Assembly (NCBI GenBank): GCA_030411725.1
Contig: MU839848.1
Location: 62,001-126,000, forward strand
Direction of reading: 5' to 3'
Source of the DNA: Echria macrotheca
Lineage: Eukaryota > Ascomycota > Sordariomycetes > Sordariales > Schizotheciaceae
DNA: 64,000 nt
The notes below the pieces were generated by a model. The model was not told the DNA's origin, searched no databases, and saw nothing but the letters and a program-made list of their open reading frames with translations. Shown piece after piece: positions 9,725-22,952 of the stretch. Position numbers and translations under genes: made by a program. Numbering within the stretch: the first letter of the stretch is position 1; each line of letters opens with the position of its first letter.

Positions 9725-10938
9725 AAGATTTGAAGGTGGATTGGCGCGGTCAGGAGGTGGCGGGGTGGACACGGTGTGACCTGATGCCATGATGTGAGAT
9801 GACTGTTGAGCAAGCATGATAGACTAGCTAAAATTCGAATCTATTTCTCTAATATGAGTGGGCGGAGCTTCTTCGTTGCGGATGCTATATTTCTCACATA
9901 GCTGAACCTGCTTTCCAAGGCCCTCGGAATTGGGTATGTGATGAATCAATCTCTCCTGGAAGCCGGTGGTCTTAAACCCTCCTTTCCGTTATTGCGTTAC
10001 TCGAAATTTCCCACGACCGATTCCACCGCCGAAAACCTCCGTTTGAGTCTCACCTCATTCCCCGAGCAAGGAGTGCTGTGCTGTAGAGAAATCTTGTCCC
10101 ATCCAGTCCCCTCCCCGCCCATTGCCTATCCTTTTAACGGACTAAGCTGTTTCTATCCTCCCAACCCGAGAATATGCCCAAGCTCAACCCAATTACGTGG
10201 GTAGGTAAATAGGTACATGGACACGGACGGCCCTTCCATTGCTCATCTCCACCATTCCCGTTCCTGTGAGAAGTGAGAAGTGAGAACAAAGGTAAGTCGG
10301 TGAACCGGGGGTTGCATCTTGTATCGGGTCTGCCTGAACACACTTGAGTACGGAATAGATCCTTTTATCAATTAAAAGTCTGGTATTATCCCTAGTAAAT
10401 CCCTATCCATACAACATACACCATCTCCCGTAAAGCCACACCGAGATATCAAAATCAAACCACGCTGGAACCCTCATCAAACCTACAAAACCCCAAGTAT
10501 AGAACGAACGAAAAAAAAGCAACCGCTCGGAGCCCAATACACGAGAAGAGAACACCCCCCTTCAAAAGAACTCCCTACTATCCTCTCAAAGAAGACCTCA
10601 TGCTTGAAAAAGAAAACGTTCAAATGCTGCTGTGCCTGGCCTGCTCGGTATGAAATGATGAAAACGAAACCCATGCACTCTTCCGCCCCGTACCATCCAT
10701 TCCCGTTCTCCCCAAAAAGAGACAAGCATTCAATGCGGTATATAAACCCCCTCGTCATGACGAGAGCTTGATTTATTATCCCGCGGCAAATGCGTGGATA
10801 ACAAGCATATTAGGTGTCGCTTAGACCGAAATTATGGCCTGTTGGTCAAAGTCGCGCGCTTGATACTAAAACATTCTAGACAAAACGTGATGTCGTTTGA
10901 AGCAAACTGAGGCAGTCTTGCCACCGTGGCGCCGAAGA
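9725..10938. other. Convergent 3' region, AspRS / Raptor
   Basis: These 1.2 kb lie between facing stop codons. They contain AT-rich sequence and short open frames without family features (for example 10483-10758 minus). A tandem GAAGTGA/GAAGTGA-like repeat occurs at about 10268-10285. No gene is supported. Confidence 0.5.
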
Positions 10939-13900
10939 CTAATTGGGCGTGCCGACTGGGTCGGAACCGCAGGCAAACAGGTTCAGCTGGTAGTCTCCGC
11001 GGGCGGCACACCCGAGGATCATACGGTGGGGGTGGAAGGCGGTAGCGACAATGGGTGTCCCCTTGTTCCCTTGGAGGAAGCTAGAAGAAGGTTCCAGCCG
11101 GGAGATTGCGCGTCCATCAAAATCAAAGACCTTGACCTGATGGGCTGAGGTGCCACTGCTGTCATGTTAGCAACAGTCCAATATGAACATAATAGTGTGA
11201 ACCTACACTGCAAACACGGGCAAATGCTCGTGCGTGCTAGCTGTCCTCAACACATCCCTCGTCGTCTGGAACGTCTTGAGAGGTTTGGTCTTTCTGAGAT
11301 CCCAGAGGCTGACCTTGCCGTTCCTGCTCGCAGACAACAGCTCCCGCTGCCCCCCGCGCTGCATATGGACCGACCGAACCCACTGTCTGTCCTCATCCTT
11401 CCACTTGTGCGTCATGCTCTCCTGCGGCCTGAGTCTCGTGTCGAACACGCGAATCGCACCGTCTCCAAAGCCAGCTACAAATATGTTTCCAATCATCTGA
11501 TCTGAGGTCAACGAGGTGACGCAAGAGCCGGACCGTGCGGGTATCTCAAGGGTGCACATCTCATGGCCGGCGTTCCAGACCCGGATGACTCGCTCATCGC
11601 CAGCCACCAGGACCTGACCGTTGACCTGCTGCCACTCAAACACCATGCCGGAATTGACATTCGAGGGAACCATGTGAGTCAAGGCTCGCCAAGCCGATGC
11701 GAGTTCTACTGTCTCCTCGCTGTCGTAGTTCCGGTAGACACGCAGAACTCCATCAGAGGAGCCGGTCATCAGCAAGGCTTGATCATCCTCGTTGATGAAT
11801 TTCATGTCGGAAATCTTGGAGCCTTCTGGATTACCATTCGAGAAACGACTCTTTCGGGCATTTTGCTTCCAGTCCCAAACATTGATCGTGTTTCCATCGT
11901 CGGCTACCGCGACGTAATTCTCAAACTGGTGGAACGTCATCTTGGAGGGTTGAGCTCCAATGTTGATCGTCCCAATCGGACTGTTCCACTTGTGCGTTCT
12001 GGCATATGTCTTTTGCGGCTGCGTCTCCCGGAGAACGGCTTCGTTGCGCGCTCGGCGCCACAGCCTCTCGTTGTACTCGGAACTCCCCGGCTCGTCGGCT
12101 TCGGGCGCCTTCATCTGTGGCTCACGGAAATACTCGATAGACCAGTCCAAAAAGGTGCTGTTGAGAGGAAGCGTGGGGAGGGCGGTGAGACTTCGCTCCT
12201 TGTAGCCGGCGCATGAGGGTTCGTTGGCAATGTGATAACTACCTGGCGATGTTGCTTGGTCATGTTGCTCAGGAGGCGCTGCGTCGAGCCCCGGACCCTT
12301 TCGGCCACGTTGCGACATGGTACGGTGTATGCCCGGCGACGGCGGCGGTGGTGCAGAGGGACTTGATGCTCCATCGGCGCCCATAAGAGGCCCGAACAAG
12401 TAACTAGCTGTGCGCTTCAATAGACCGGGCGAGGGCATGGGCTGGGCTACTGCGGTGTGGGTTCCAGTCACATGTGTTCTCTGGCTCATGTCACCTCGCG
12501 ACACTTTGCTAGCGCGCCGGATGATGTCGTCCATGAGAGTTTGCGCCTGGGCACCGACAGGAGATTGCACGAGTGCGTGGTGGACATAGTCCACGATGAT
12601 GGTAGCATCCCGCTGGACTTCAGGGTGGGGATCCACGCTCAGGACGTTGAGATGCTTCCAACAAGCGGCAAAGACGGAATCGTGCGCAACACCGTAGGCT
12701 GTTGGCTTGATGGTCCCATCTCTCTCTCTGTTTTCCGGGCGCGCGTAATGAAGACCCATCTTGTGGTCCTGGCCATCCTGGGGAGGAGGATAGACGAGAT
12801 ATTCCTTCTCTTCCACGAGTTGTTCATATGCGGCGACCAAAAACTTGTTCTCATAGCGTAAGACGAAGTGCGAAAGGAAGACCAACAGCTCCTTCCGGAC
12901 AATGGGGCTGCCATCCGTTGCTAGCTCGAGCATGGTCCATGCTATGCCCTCCTCAATCCTCGCCACCTCGTCGGTGAGCTCGGCGATACCCAAGAACGTA
13001 GTCATGGCATGAGCCATAGCAGCGCGGACCTCGGCGCACTGATCGCGGATCAAATACGAGAGCTTGATGTGGGCATTTTCTCGAATGCCGCGCCATTTGC
13101 CTTCGGGAAGGTCTTGCCACAGCTGGCTAATGCAGAGACAAGACCACTGCCGGAGTAGAGGGTTGTCTGGATGCTCAATGTGCTGCAGACAGTTGGTCAT
13201 AATGTCGGTTGCGTTGCAGACCATTTGGCCCGGCTTGTATCCTTTGCAGAGCATAGCGAGGATAAAGGCACACATGGCCTTGTGCTCATCTAACACGGCG
13301 GCTCCCACCGCTGGGATCACCTCCTGAGGCTTCATGATGGCCGCGAAATACTGGTAGCCGCTGTCCTTAATCAGGTCTGCCTGGCAGGATATATCAACGG
13401 CCAGGACGCGAGTCCATATGAAAACCATGACTGGCTTCAGCTCCTGGGCGGCCGACTGGAGGAGTTTGAGGACGTAGGGGAAAATCCCGATGCTCAGCGC
13501 GAGCTGCACAGCCCAAGGACCCAAATCCAAGAAGCGGCCGAGGAGGATCAAAGCCCGAAGTCTATGCTGCTGGCTAAGCAGCACCTGTAGGACCACAGGC
13601 AGCTGGTCTGGCGGTTTCTGTGACATGGCATCTCCTCGGGTCAGGTAGATCTCAAACGCCGTGAGCTGTTCGGTGAAAAAGGTCGAGTTGACGTATTCGT
13701 AGTCCTGGCCCTTTTCCTCCAGCATCGGCAGTTGCGATAAGGCCATGTCGACGGCGAGGTCCCAGCTGTCCCAAAGCGGATGCTGGCGGGTATCTGGAAG
13801 CTCGGGGTATGATTGGGGATGGCAATTGTAAACGGGCATGATGCGCTGCGCAAGAAGGAAATTTCTGAACAGTGCGGCCACTATGTCCGGGTACGAAATC

Positions 13901-15326
13901 CATTAGCCAACGTTTAATTGTGGGATCGAGTGTGCTTACCCATCAAGTCTTGCCTAAAGAACTTGCGGAATAGATGACGCGGTAGCGTAGTCCAGGCGAT
14001 AGTATCTGTGATGGCCGTAAAGATCCAGTTGAGCTCGCCAAGCGGTGTTCTCCTTTCCTGCAGCCGACCCGGTAGCTTCTTCGCCCTTTCGGGTGTGAGG
14101 TTGGTTTTCAATGGCGATTGCAGGACATAAAACCAGAGCGCCATCTCAATGGGCGTCGTCAGACAGCATGTGAAGAGATCGGCGGGCAGGAGGGGATTGG
14201 TGGGCAGGTTTTCCTTGACATTGCAGGCCGCCAGATGGATGTAGGGGCGGAAATTCAGCTTCTCGTAGTTGGGGTCCCTTTTGGCACACTCCTCCTCCTC
14301 TTGTTCGTGCTTCTCCGCGAAACGATGGTAGTTATTGAGGATGTTGCCCGCCTCGGAGCAATCCCACACGAAGATGGTGGGAGCCTGCAACCAATGTTGG
14401 AGATCGTACAATGAAACCGGGATGTACTGGGTGTAATTTCTATTGAACACCCATATTTCACCGGACGGTGTCGGCTTCGGGACACCGTGACCATTGTAAT
14501 GAAACAAAACACGCTCGTCCTTTGCGTTCCGCCTCAGCGAGATGCCGAACTTCTTGGTCTCCTCGATAGATGGATCCAAATACTGCTTGTATCGGGTGCG
14601 TATCGCTAGAGTCTCGTATTGGGCCTGTAAAGCCTTCCCAATGTTCTCCAAGGCCTTGGATACGGGAGGAATCGTGGGATCCTGCCATGCCTCGAGTTTG
14701 GCGCCAGGTGTGGTCCTCAGCTGGTCTGGTGGTTCGACGCCAATATTGAGGCAGACGGCGATGGCTGCGGATACGGTTTTTAGCCGATCGCGCATTCTCC
14801 AGTCCTGGATTTCGAACGTCGGCGATTTCGGCTTCCCTGTGGTTTCATGCCTCTTGTCTGTAAAGTACATGTACCAATTGTTGGCAAGATGTGAGATGAC
14901 TTCTTCCGACTGGTAATGGTCTTCGAAGCCATGACGCGCCCCCCACTCATAGATCTCGCTGACCTCATCGGGAACCTCGCGAGCCTCGCCGTCGGGAACA
15001 GCATGTTCGCTCTTGGATCGGAGGAGAGGGGGCTTGACCGGCCTCGAGGGTCCGGGCTCATCGTCGTCGTCGTCATCATCATCGGAAGCGGGCCTATTCG
15101 AGAAGGTTGAGCGGACAAGCTGCTTGTCGCCGGGAGCACTTGATGGACGCGTAGAGGGGCCGGATGTTCCAGACATGTTGAAGGAAGTGTGGCGCGACTG
15201 GGCGGGGGTTGCGCGCGACGAGACCTCAGCCTTGGAAGTGCGGGACACGAGCGCAGACCTGGACTCGGGCTGTCGGCGGTGGTCGAGTTGCGAGTGGAGG
15301 GTGAACTGGGATTCGAGCGCCGTCAT
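10939..15326 (-). CDS. KOG1: Raptor/Kog1/Mip1, scaffold subunit of TORC1
   Basis: Three exons (13940-15326, 11207-13880 and 10939-11155) give about 1425 residues. The N-terminal domain (about residues 120-460) is the raptor caspase-like fold, with FHYNGHGVPKPTPSG (about 275-290) and FVWDCSEAGN (about 319-328), so the His/Cys pair described for this fold is present. A HEAT-like helical region follows in exon 2. The C-terminus is a WD40 propeller (about 1040-1425; for example SKISDMKF, VRVWNAG-like and DLRKTKPLKTF segments). Raptor recruits substrates to the TOR kinase in TORC1 and acts at the vacuole and in the cytosol. The first intron joins ATG G|TG GCC. The last intron ends in a CAGCAG tandem acceptor (11159 or 11156); the second gives AVGTSAHQVKVF and is preferred. 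The start at 15326 has a 50-residue extension before another Met, so the exact start is uncertain. Confidence 0.93.
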
Positions 15327-17725
15327 GGTGGACTTATTATTTTGGAGCTAGCAGCAGTGTGCGATCATGATGGAGGGGGGAGGGGGGTCGAGGAAGGCGC
15401 TGTGTGCGACGGCATCCACAGCGCGAGCAATTGAGGGCTTCGTTGCTGCTCAGTTCGACAGCTCGGTTCGACTGCAAATGCTGCCTAATCGTCAAGAGAA
15501 GTCGTCTGTTGTGGGCTGACATCCATGGGCACAGCAGCGCACACTCCGGCAGCAGCCCCGGAACACGGAGCTGGGACAATGGGACCTTGGCGGACTGGTG
15601 ATGCAAGTGCTGGACACAACTCGGGATCGCAGGAGGAAGTCGCCTGGTTTGACCGCCCAAGTGGATTGCAAAGCACTCAATCGAGGCAAAGCGCTGCTCT
15701 CAGCCTCATCGGCAAGCGACGGCGTTGCCCCACTACTCCAGAGCGGGCCGTCAGAGCGCAGAGTCAGACGCCTGCACAGTCACGTGCTGATAGCGAAAGC
15801 AAGCTATTGGACCGAGAAAAAGGGGTTCTCGATGGGTACCGTCCTCAATATTACATCACATATTATATATACTCTTGCCAACCTCCAGCGGGATTAGCTC
15901 GACAGACGACTCTAGAGTAAATGTTCGAGGGCTACAGAATAAGTACAAGTACAATGCCTTCTGCAGCGTGTGCCTGCAATGCTCAACCGACTACCGCACA
16001 TGCTTTTCGGTCCAGCCGTAGATGCGGAGATTGGACAGCAGATGTGCATGGTACACATGGTAGTAACTCGTCTTTCCATGTGTTAACATAACAAAGGAAG
16101 CAAAAAAGATATACATATCCTTCCCGACGACAGAGCTCTAGCAGCCCAGAGTCGCAAAGCGAAGTAATCCCTGTCACTCTCGAGAGCACCCGGCACCGTG
16201 CAGCAAGCCAAGAGGGAGTTGGAAACATGAAACATTGGTGCCAGGGGTGCAACGGACGCCTGTGCAGCGGCTACCGGATTGAGAGATGGCGGGATATATT
16301 ATCGGCTAACCGGTTCCGGCACAGTCGAAGGCGCTAAAATCCCACCACTTTTTTTATCGTTCACGATGATTGTCAGATGCAGGAGAACGATGAACTGTAG
16401 GTACAGATTTGTGCGTTAGCCTGGGAAACCTCCCGGATTCCATATTCTTCAACTGACCGCATTTTCCGGAAGGATATCTGTACTCCACATCACGATGCTC
16501 GATATTACCACTATCGACATTCCAGAATTGCGGGGTATCTCCTACCTGCTGCACCTTGCCGTGCATTCACCGTGGCCACTGCACCGATTTCGAAGATGGT
16601 CCCCAGCCGAGTGGTGCTCCTCGACACGGCGGAGTGACGTACAGCCACTTCGGTAGCGGCCAAAAACTGCACACTCGCTGAAATCCGATCTCTCTCGCAG
16701 CGTTGCTGGGCTCTCCATCATTACGTGTTGTGCATCTTTATCTCGTCGCACAACAGGTTCCCCCGGGGCAGAGATGACATGTGTGGCTCCGAATCTCGGG
16801 CGGCGCTCCTCGGACCTCACCGTAGTCACCTAGTGTAATGGAGCTAGTTACAGCTGGAGGTCTGGCTGAAGCTATTTTGTCCGACCCAACAAGCAAAAGA
16901 ACAGCGAGCATTGCCCCTGAAATGCGAGCCGTCAGCGCCTGTGAAGGACAGGGCTGGAGGATCAAGTGAAGAGCTCCCTCCTTGTGGGCCGGTTGATAGC
17001 ACGCCGGGATTGGCTGGGTGGAAGTGCATGCATGGCCATGTTCGCTGCCCCTTTCACGCTGGTTTTGTTCTCCCAGTCGCTTCGCTGCTGATTCTCCACC
17101 CGCCCCCCGCGACCCCGGTCGCTGCACCAAGAACACCGTCGCAGACCACCCCCCCAGACGCATTGCAGTTGAATTCGTTTTCAATTTCCCGTCCCGGGAC
17201 CGTCTCGACTTGGACTTTGTTTCCTGGCTCCATCTGCCAGCAGCTTTGCTCTTGCATCGCCAGCGGCCCCGTCGTCATCATTACGCTGCTTTATTTTTCT
17301 CCCTTTTGGAAGACAGACGCCAATCGAGTGCCCTGCTGCAATCCATCACATCCCGCGCCGCCGAACCTGGGGGAGCGCGCTCGTGCCGTCGACAAGGGGC
17401 TCCCGACAAAAAAAATCGAGAGGTCGAACAGGAACACCAGCCTTCCAATCGCCGACTCCACCGGCAGAACCGATGCTTTCCCAGCCATCGCGATATCTGG
17501 GCATCGACACACCTGCGACCTCCGCATCTCTCCTCGGTCAAGCTTACGACTCGTCCGCCGGCCAGAGCTGACCTGTGGAACTCCACCTGTCCGGAACCCC
17601 CCCGACCGCGCTCGATCAATTGAGCATCCATCACGGCGAGCATCAGAGACTGCGACGATCCGCCCTGAACAGCATCGAGGCAGTGCGACGCGCCAGCTCC
17701 CCCGAAAGGGGCCTAGGAGGAAGTC
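15327..17725. promoter_or_regulatory. Long divergent spacer between Raptor and the Tea1-like gene
   Basis: This 2.4-kb region contains no gene I can support. The half next to the kelch gene (about 16900-17725) is CT-rich on the plus strand and unusually open in all frames, as expected for a long 5' leader. Several ATGs there could begin upstream open frames (for example at 16911, 17018 and 17575). The frames starting at 16911 and 17575 run past the kelch start in another frame. An AT-rich patch with a TATATA-like run lies near 15856-15882. Confidence 0.5.
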
Positions 17726-20700
17726 ATGGCTTTTCTTTTCAAATCCAAGAAGAACCAGGACCGGGCGCTTGCCAGCCGAGATGGACCGCCGTCGTCGGGC
17801 TCGTCGATGCAGAGCGCCGCAGCGCGCGTGAGAGAAGAAAAGGGCTCCCGGTCAACGCCAACCGGCAGCTTGAACTCGATTGATAATGAGGGCAGTGTCG
17901 GCAGTCCGGACCAAAACTATGCGCGACAGCGAGGGCAGAGTTTGGAGACGCAGCAGCAAGGGCCACCAGCGCAGCAGCCGTCGCAACAATCACAGCCAAG
18001 TGACCTACCGGTAAGCCTCACCTCCACACGCCTAACACGTTGCTGTACTCCGGTATGGATTCTAACATATTCGGTGTAGTTTCGCAATGGCGCGGGCCCT
18101 CAACCACCGGCGACCAACCCCAACGCTTCGCTATATCCGTGGTCGCAACGGAGGCTCACTTATACATCGAGTCACCCAAGCCCGTTTCCCCGCTATGGTG
18201 CCGCCGTCAATTCCGTCTCGTCCAAGGAGGGCGATGTCTATGTCATGGGCGGCCTCATCAACAGCTCCACTGTGAAGGGTGATTTGTGGCTGATCGAGGC
18301 AGGCGGCAATATGGCATGTTACCCTCTTGCGACCACGGCTGAAGGGCCCGGCCCCAGAGTTGGGCATGCCAGCTTGCTTGTCGGGAATGCGTTCATTGTC
18401 TACGGCGGCGACACCAAAGTCGAGGAGACTGACGTTCTCGATGAGACGCTTTATCTGCTCAACACATGTGAGAAGCTAGGTTACCGAGAGTGCTGTGAAG
18501 ATGCTGACATGCTTAGCAACGAGGCAATGGTCGCGAGCCCTGCCAGCCGGCCCACGACCCGTGGGCCGATACGGGCACTCCTTGAATATTCTTGGCTCCA
18601 AAATCTACATATTTGGTGGTCAAGTGGAGGGATACTTTATGAACGACCTCTCGGCGTTTGATCTTAACCAGCTGCAGATGCCGAATAATCGCTGGGAAAT
18701 CCTCATTGAGAACAGCGAGAACGCACAGGGCAGAATACCCCCGGCTCGAACGAACCACTCCATGATCACGTTCAATGACAAGATGTATCTGTAAGTACAC
18801 CATCCGATTTCCACGGCTCGAGGGTCTGAAACTCGCTAGCTTTGGTGGCACAAATGGCTTCCAATGGTTCAACGACGTCTGGTGTTATGATCCTGCCACA
18901 AACCTTTGGACGCTCCTGGATTGCATAGGGTACATCCCGGCGCCTCGAGAAGGCCACGCTGCTGCATTGGTGGACGATGTGATGTACATCTTCGGCGGCC
19001 GGACCGAGGACGGGGCGGATCTCGGCGACTTGGCGGCTTTCCGAATTACGTCTCGTCGCTGGTATACTTTCCAGAACATGGGGCCCTCGCCATCGCCCCG
19101 TTCTGGTCATAGTATGACAGCGGTGGGGAAGACGATTGTAGTGGTGGGTGGAGAGCCAAGCTCTGCTGCCACCGCTGTGAACGACTTGGCTTTGGTCTAC
19201 TGTCTGGATACATCCAAGATCCGGTATCCGAATGACTCGCAGGCCGGGGCAAATGGCCAAAAAGCTGCCACGAGACGGCCGAGTGACACAACGACGCAAA
19301 ATGTGCCGCGCAACCTGACCTCGCGTGACGGCTCATCAGGCCCTCCAGATTCGAAAAGATTGATGGGGGCGCCTCGCGAAGGGGCTTCGCCGGCTTCGAC
19401 GGCCGGCCCCAATGGGTTCAGACCCTCGACTGCCGACGCCAGCATGGCCAATGGCGCACCTATCAACTCGTCCAAACTTCCTCGGTCGACGGCGCCGGGG
19501 CCGACACCCTCCGGTCCCCCTCCTCAGGTCCAGCCCCCCAAACCAGCGGTTAACACAGCAGTTACCCGTTCGAGGAACACATCCATGGAGCGCGATGCTC
19601 AGCAGGGTTCACCAGGAGGACAGTCTCCCATTGGGCAGCAGGGCCCTGATCAGGGTCGACGTACGCCGACACGCACGACCATGAAAACGGTAGAGTCCAT
19701 CGCCGTCGAGCCACCCAAGCCCAAACCCAAGCCTGCACGCGGCCAGACTCCTGTTGACACTCCCACCGAGCCAGTCTCCAAGCCGCAGGCGTCAAATCGC
19801 CCTTCGTCGCCACCACCACCCACCCGGCAAAATAGTAACCCTCTTTCCAGAAGATCTTCTGCCCGAAACTCCCAGACAGTTGCTATCTTGAAGGAACTTG
19901 ATTCAGCCAGGAATCGGAATGCGTGGTACGCATCGGAACTTGAGCTTGCGCGGAAGGCCGGTTATGTCCCGAATGCCTCGATGAGCCCGATTCTAGAAAG
20001 TGGAGCAAGTGAAGCTTTTGGCGACGAGGATAAGCCGATCATCGAGGCCATGCTTGCGCTACGCACAGAGTTAGCCAATGTCCAGGCTTCCGTCGATAAG
20101 CAGGCGGTCCTGGCAGCGAGGCAGATTGCTGAAGCCGAGAAACAAAGAGACGCTGCCATCCAGGAAGCGGTCTATGCCAAGGCGAAACTCGCGGCACAGG
20201 TCGGAGGAAGCGCTGCCAGTACGCCCCAGCTTGAACGAGCCGGCGACATCGATGACCGCGTCAGTGAGCTCAATCGAAAGCTGGCGACCGCTTTGAGTAC
20301 ACAAAAGGACCTCCAGAGCCACCTAGACCGCCTGAACGCCGACCTTGAGGCTGAGAGGAAAGCGCGCAAGCTGGCGGACGACACTCTGACTGCGGCACAA
20401 AAGAGGATGACGGAACTTGAGAACTTTAAGCAACAGAATTCCTCCGAGGTGGAGCGGCTCAAGGCGGAATTGCATCACGTTCAGCGAGAGTCGCGGGAGC
20501 AAGCTGTGGCCGCTGCTGAGGCCATCGCGGCCTCGCAGCTGTTGAGAGTGGAGAAGGAAGACCTTGAGCGCAAGTACAACGAGGCGGTCGGAAGCTCAAA
20601 GGAGCACGCCGAGACTTTCGAATCCCTCCGGGGAGCTGTGGCGGCTTCGGACGAGACAAAGGCGCTTCTTCAGCGCAAGCTTGACGAGGAGCGAACGCTG

Positions 20701-22254
20701 AGAGAAAAGATCGAGGTAAAACTCAACAAGCTCAAGGCGGAGCACGAAACACGGACGGCCGAGCTGGTAGCAGCTACGCAGCGCCTCAGGGATGCGGAAG
20801 AGCTGGCCGAGCAGAATGCCAACGAGGCACGGCTACACCGCCAGGCCGTGCTAACTGGCTTGGACAAGATCTCGCACAGGGACGTGAGCAAGTCGAACAA
20901 GGCCGATATGGACCGCATCACGGCGCTTCAGAGCCAATTGGCTGCCGCCAACGTACTCGTCAAGAAATACCAACAAGAAGCCGACACCGCTGCGGACCGG
21001 TTACGGGGTGCCGAGGAGCGCATTGCCGGTCTCGAGGCCTATCAAGAGCAAGCGAGCAGAGAAGGCGTCACAATTCGCAGACAGCTACAGAATGCGCTCC
21101 GCGAAACGCAGTCCCTGCAGGCTGCCAACTCGGAGCTCGGCAATCAGCTATCCAAGCAGCAGCTCGAGACCAACGCCATGCTCGTCCAGCATAGTACGCT
21201 CAAAGACATCCTCAGCGAGCGGGGCATCTCGCCAACCAGTGCCGGTCGATCGAGAGGTTTCAACAGCCCTCGCGAGGGTTCTCCGGAGCAGATGCGTCTA
21301 CGGGAGCTGGAACAGCAGCTTAATGCCGCACAGGTCGCGCATGAACAAACAAAGGCGGCCGCCGCAAAGCAAGCCGAGGAAGCCGAAACGACGTATCACG
21401 AGAAGCTGGCTCAGCTCGAGAACGACTACCAATCGGCTGTACACTACGTCAAAGGAACCGAGAAGATGCTCAAGCAGCTCAAGGAGCAGCTCCAGCGCTA
21501 CAAGACGGAGAACGCGCGGCTTAAGGAGCAAGTTGTGGAGCTCGAAGACAAGATCGAGACGGGGGCAAACGCCACCAACGGTGTCCCGGAGGACTGGGAG
21601 ACAGAGAGGCGGTTGTTCCAGGCCGAGATCAGCAGACTGCAGGCGGAGCTGAAGAACTCGGCAGGCCAACTCGAGCAGCAGCTGCAGAATATCCGCCAAG
21701 AGCTCAGCGGCTGCCAGCGGGAACGGGACACGGTCAAGCGCAACAACGAGGAGGCGAGCCGACTGCTGGAAGCCTCGAAGAAGGACCTCGAACAGCTGCA
21801 ACAAGAAAACGTCCTGTTAGAGCGGCGGGCCCAGGATGCAGAGCAAAAGGTTGGCTCGCTACTCGACCAGATGGAGCTCAGCGTGGACAACTACCGACGT
21901 CGCAGCCGACAGGTACTTGAGGCCCCGGCCGTCGCGAATCCGGTTGGCGTCCCCAACGGCCTCGGCCATACTCGGCAGGAGTCGAGCGAGGCGGAGAGTC
22001 TCTACGGTGGTGGCGTGGGTGATGCTAGGAACAGCACCGCGCTGGACAATCTTGCCAACGAGCTCGAGACGCTGCGGAGCCACTGGGAAGCGACTAACAA
22101 GAACTACCGACTGAGCAACACGTTTGACTTTGAGGCGCACGCGGCCCCTAAGAGGGACGAGCGGGCGAGCATCGGGTTGAGCGAGAGCTTGGCAGACTGG
22201 AGGAAGCGCTTGGACGACACGCCGGAATCCGGAGCACCTGGGAAAGCCAAGTGA
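17726..22254 (+). CDS. TEA1: Tea1-like cell-end marker: kelch repeats plus coiled coil
   Basis: Four exons (17726-18010, 18080-18467, 18517-18790 and 18840-22254) give 1453 residues. The N-terminus MAFLFKSKKNQDRAL is a lysine-rich start typical of fungal Tea1/Kel1 proteins. About six kelch repeats follow (about residues 125-445), each with an R-x-GH and a GG core: GDVYVMGG, NAFIVYGG, SKIYIFGG, DKMYLFGG, DVMYIFGG and KTIVVVGG. A Ser/Pro/Thr-rich linker (about 450-650) leads to a very long coiled coil (about 700-1355) rich in Gln, Glu, Lys and Ala. Proteins of this family are carried on microtubule plus ends to cell tips and mark sites of polarised growth. All four introns are phase-compatible. 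The start at 17726 is the first Met before the conserved N-terminus. The gene lies head to head with Raptor over 2.4 kb. Confidence 0.9.
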
Positions 22255-22952
22255 TAGCCCGGCGAAGGAGCCAACTTTCACGAACTGTAATGTCTTTATG
22301 CCTAACTGACTGGAAAGAGGACGGGATGCTGGAGAGTTGTGTACAATTGTGGGTGTGTAATATTCTGATGGGGGGCGGTTGGGTATTTCCGGATGGATTT
22401 TTGTCGGAAGTGTTTTTTGTTTTCGAGACCTTTTCTTCTGTCTTCTACCTGAGTACCCCGCATTGGCTATGTTTTATCGAAGGACGGTCATTCGTTTTCT
22501 ACGCAGGTCATGTTGTGCTGTCTTTACGGCCAGGACACGGCATAATTTCTGTCGCTGGTGTTTTTGTTTGGCGACGGGTTGGAGATGGGGGGTTAGGTGT
22601 TTTTGATTGAGAGTGTTGGATTTAGTGTCTGTGATACATAGGACAGGGCAGAAAACCGGGCTGGTTTGGTGCATTTTCTGGCAACGTACTGGGTGCTTGA
22701 TGTGATGTGAGTGCGACTTGTGGGATACGAGCATGAGGTGGCAAGGTATCTTGTTTACTTTTCATCCAGCAAAAGAATCTTTTCTTTCACGCCAACCCTG
22801 CGTCGAAGTGGCAGGGTATGTTATACACACTGTTTGATCTGAACTATATACTAAAGTCGAACTAGACAACCATCAAGGTTTAACCACACATACACAAAGA
22901 TGAAGTGAAGTCCAGGAAGATATTTACAAACCCAGGTGACAGACAGTAAAAA
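22255..22952. other. Convergent 3' region, Tea1-like / secreted propeller
   Basis: A 698-bp stretch, T-rich and G/T-rich on the plus strand (about 22360-22600), lying between facing stop codons. Open frames such as 22251-22610 overlap the kelch stop and contain no family features. It is probably 3' untranslated sequence. Confidence 0.5.
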
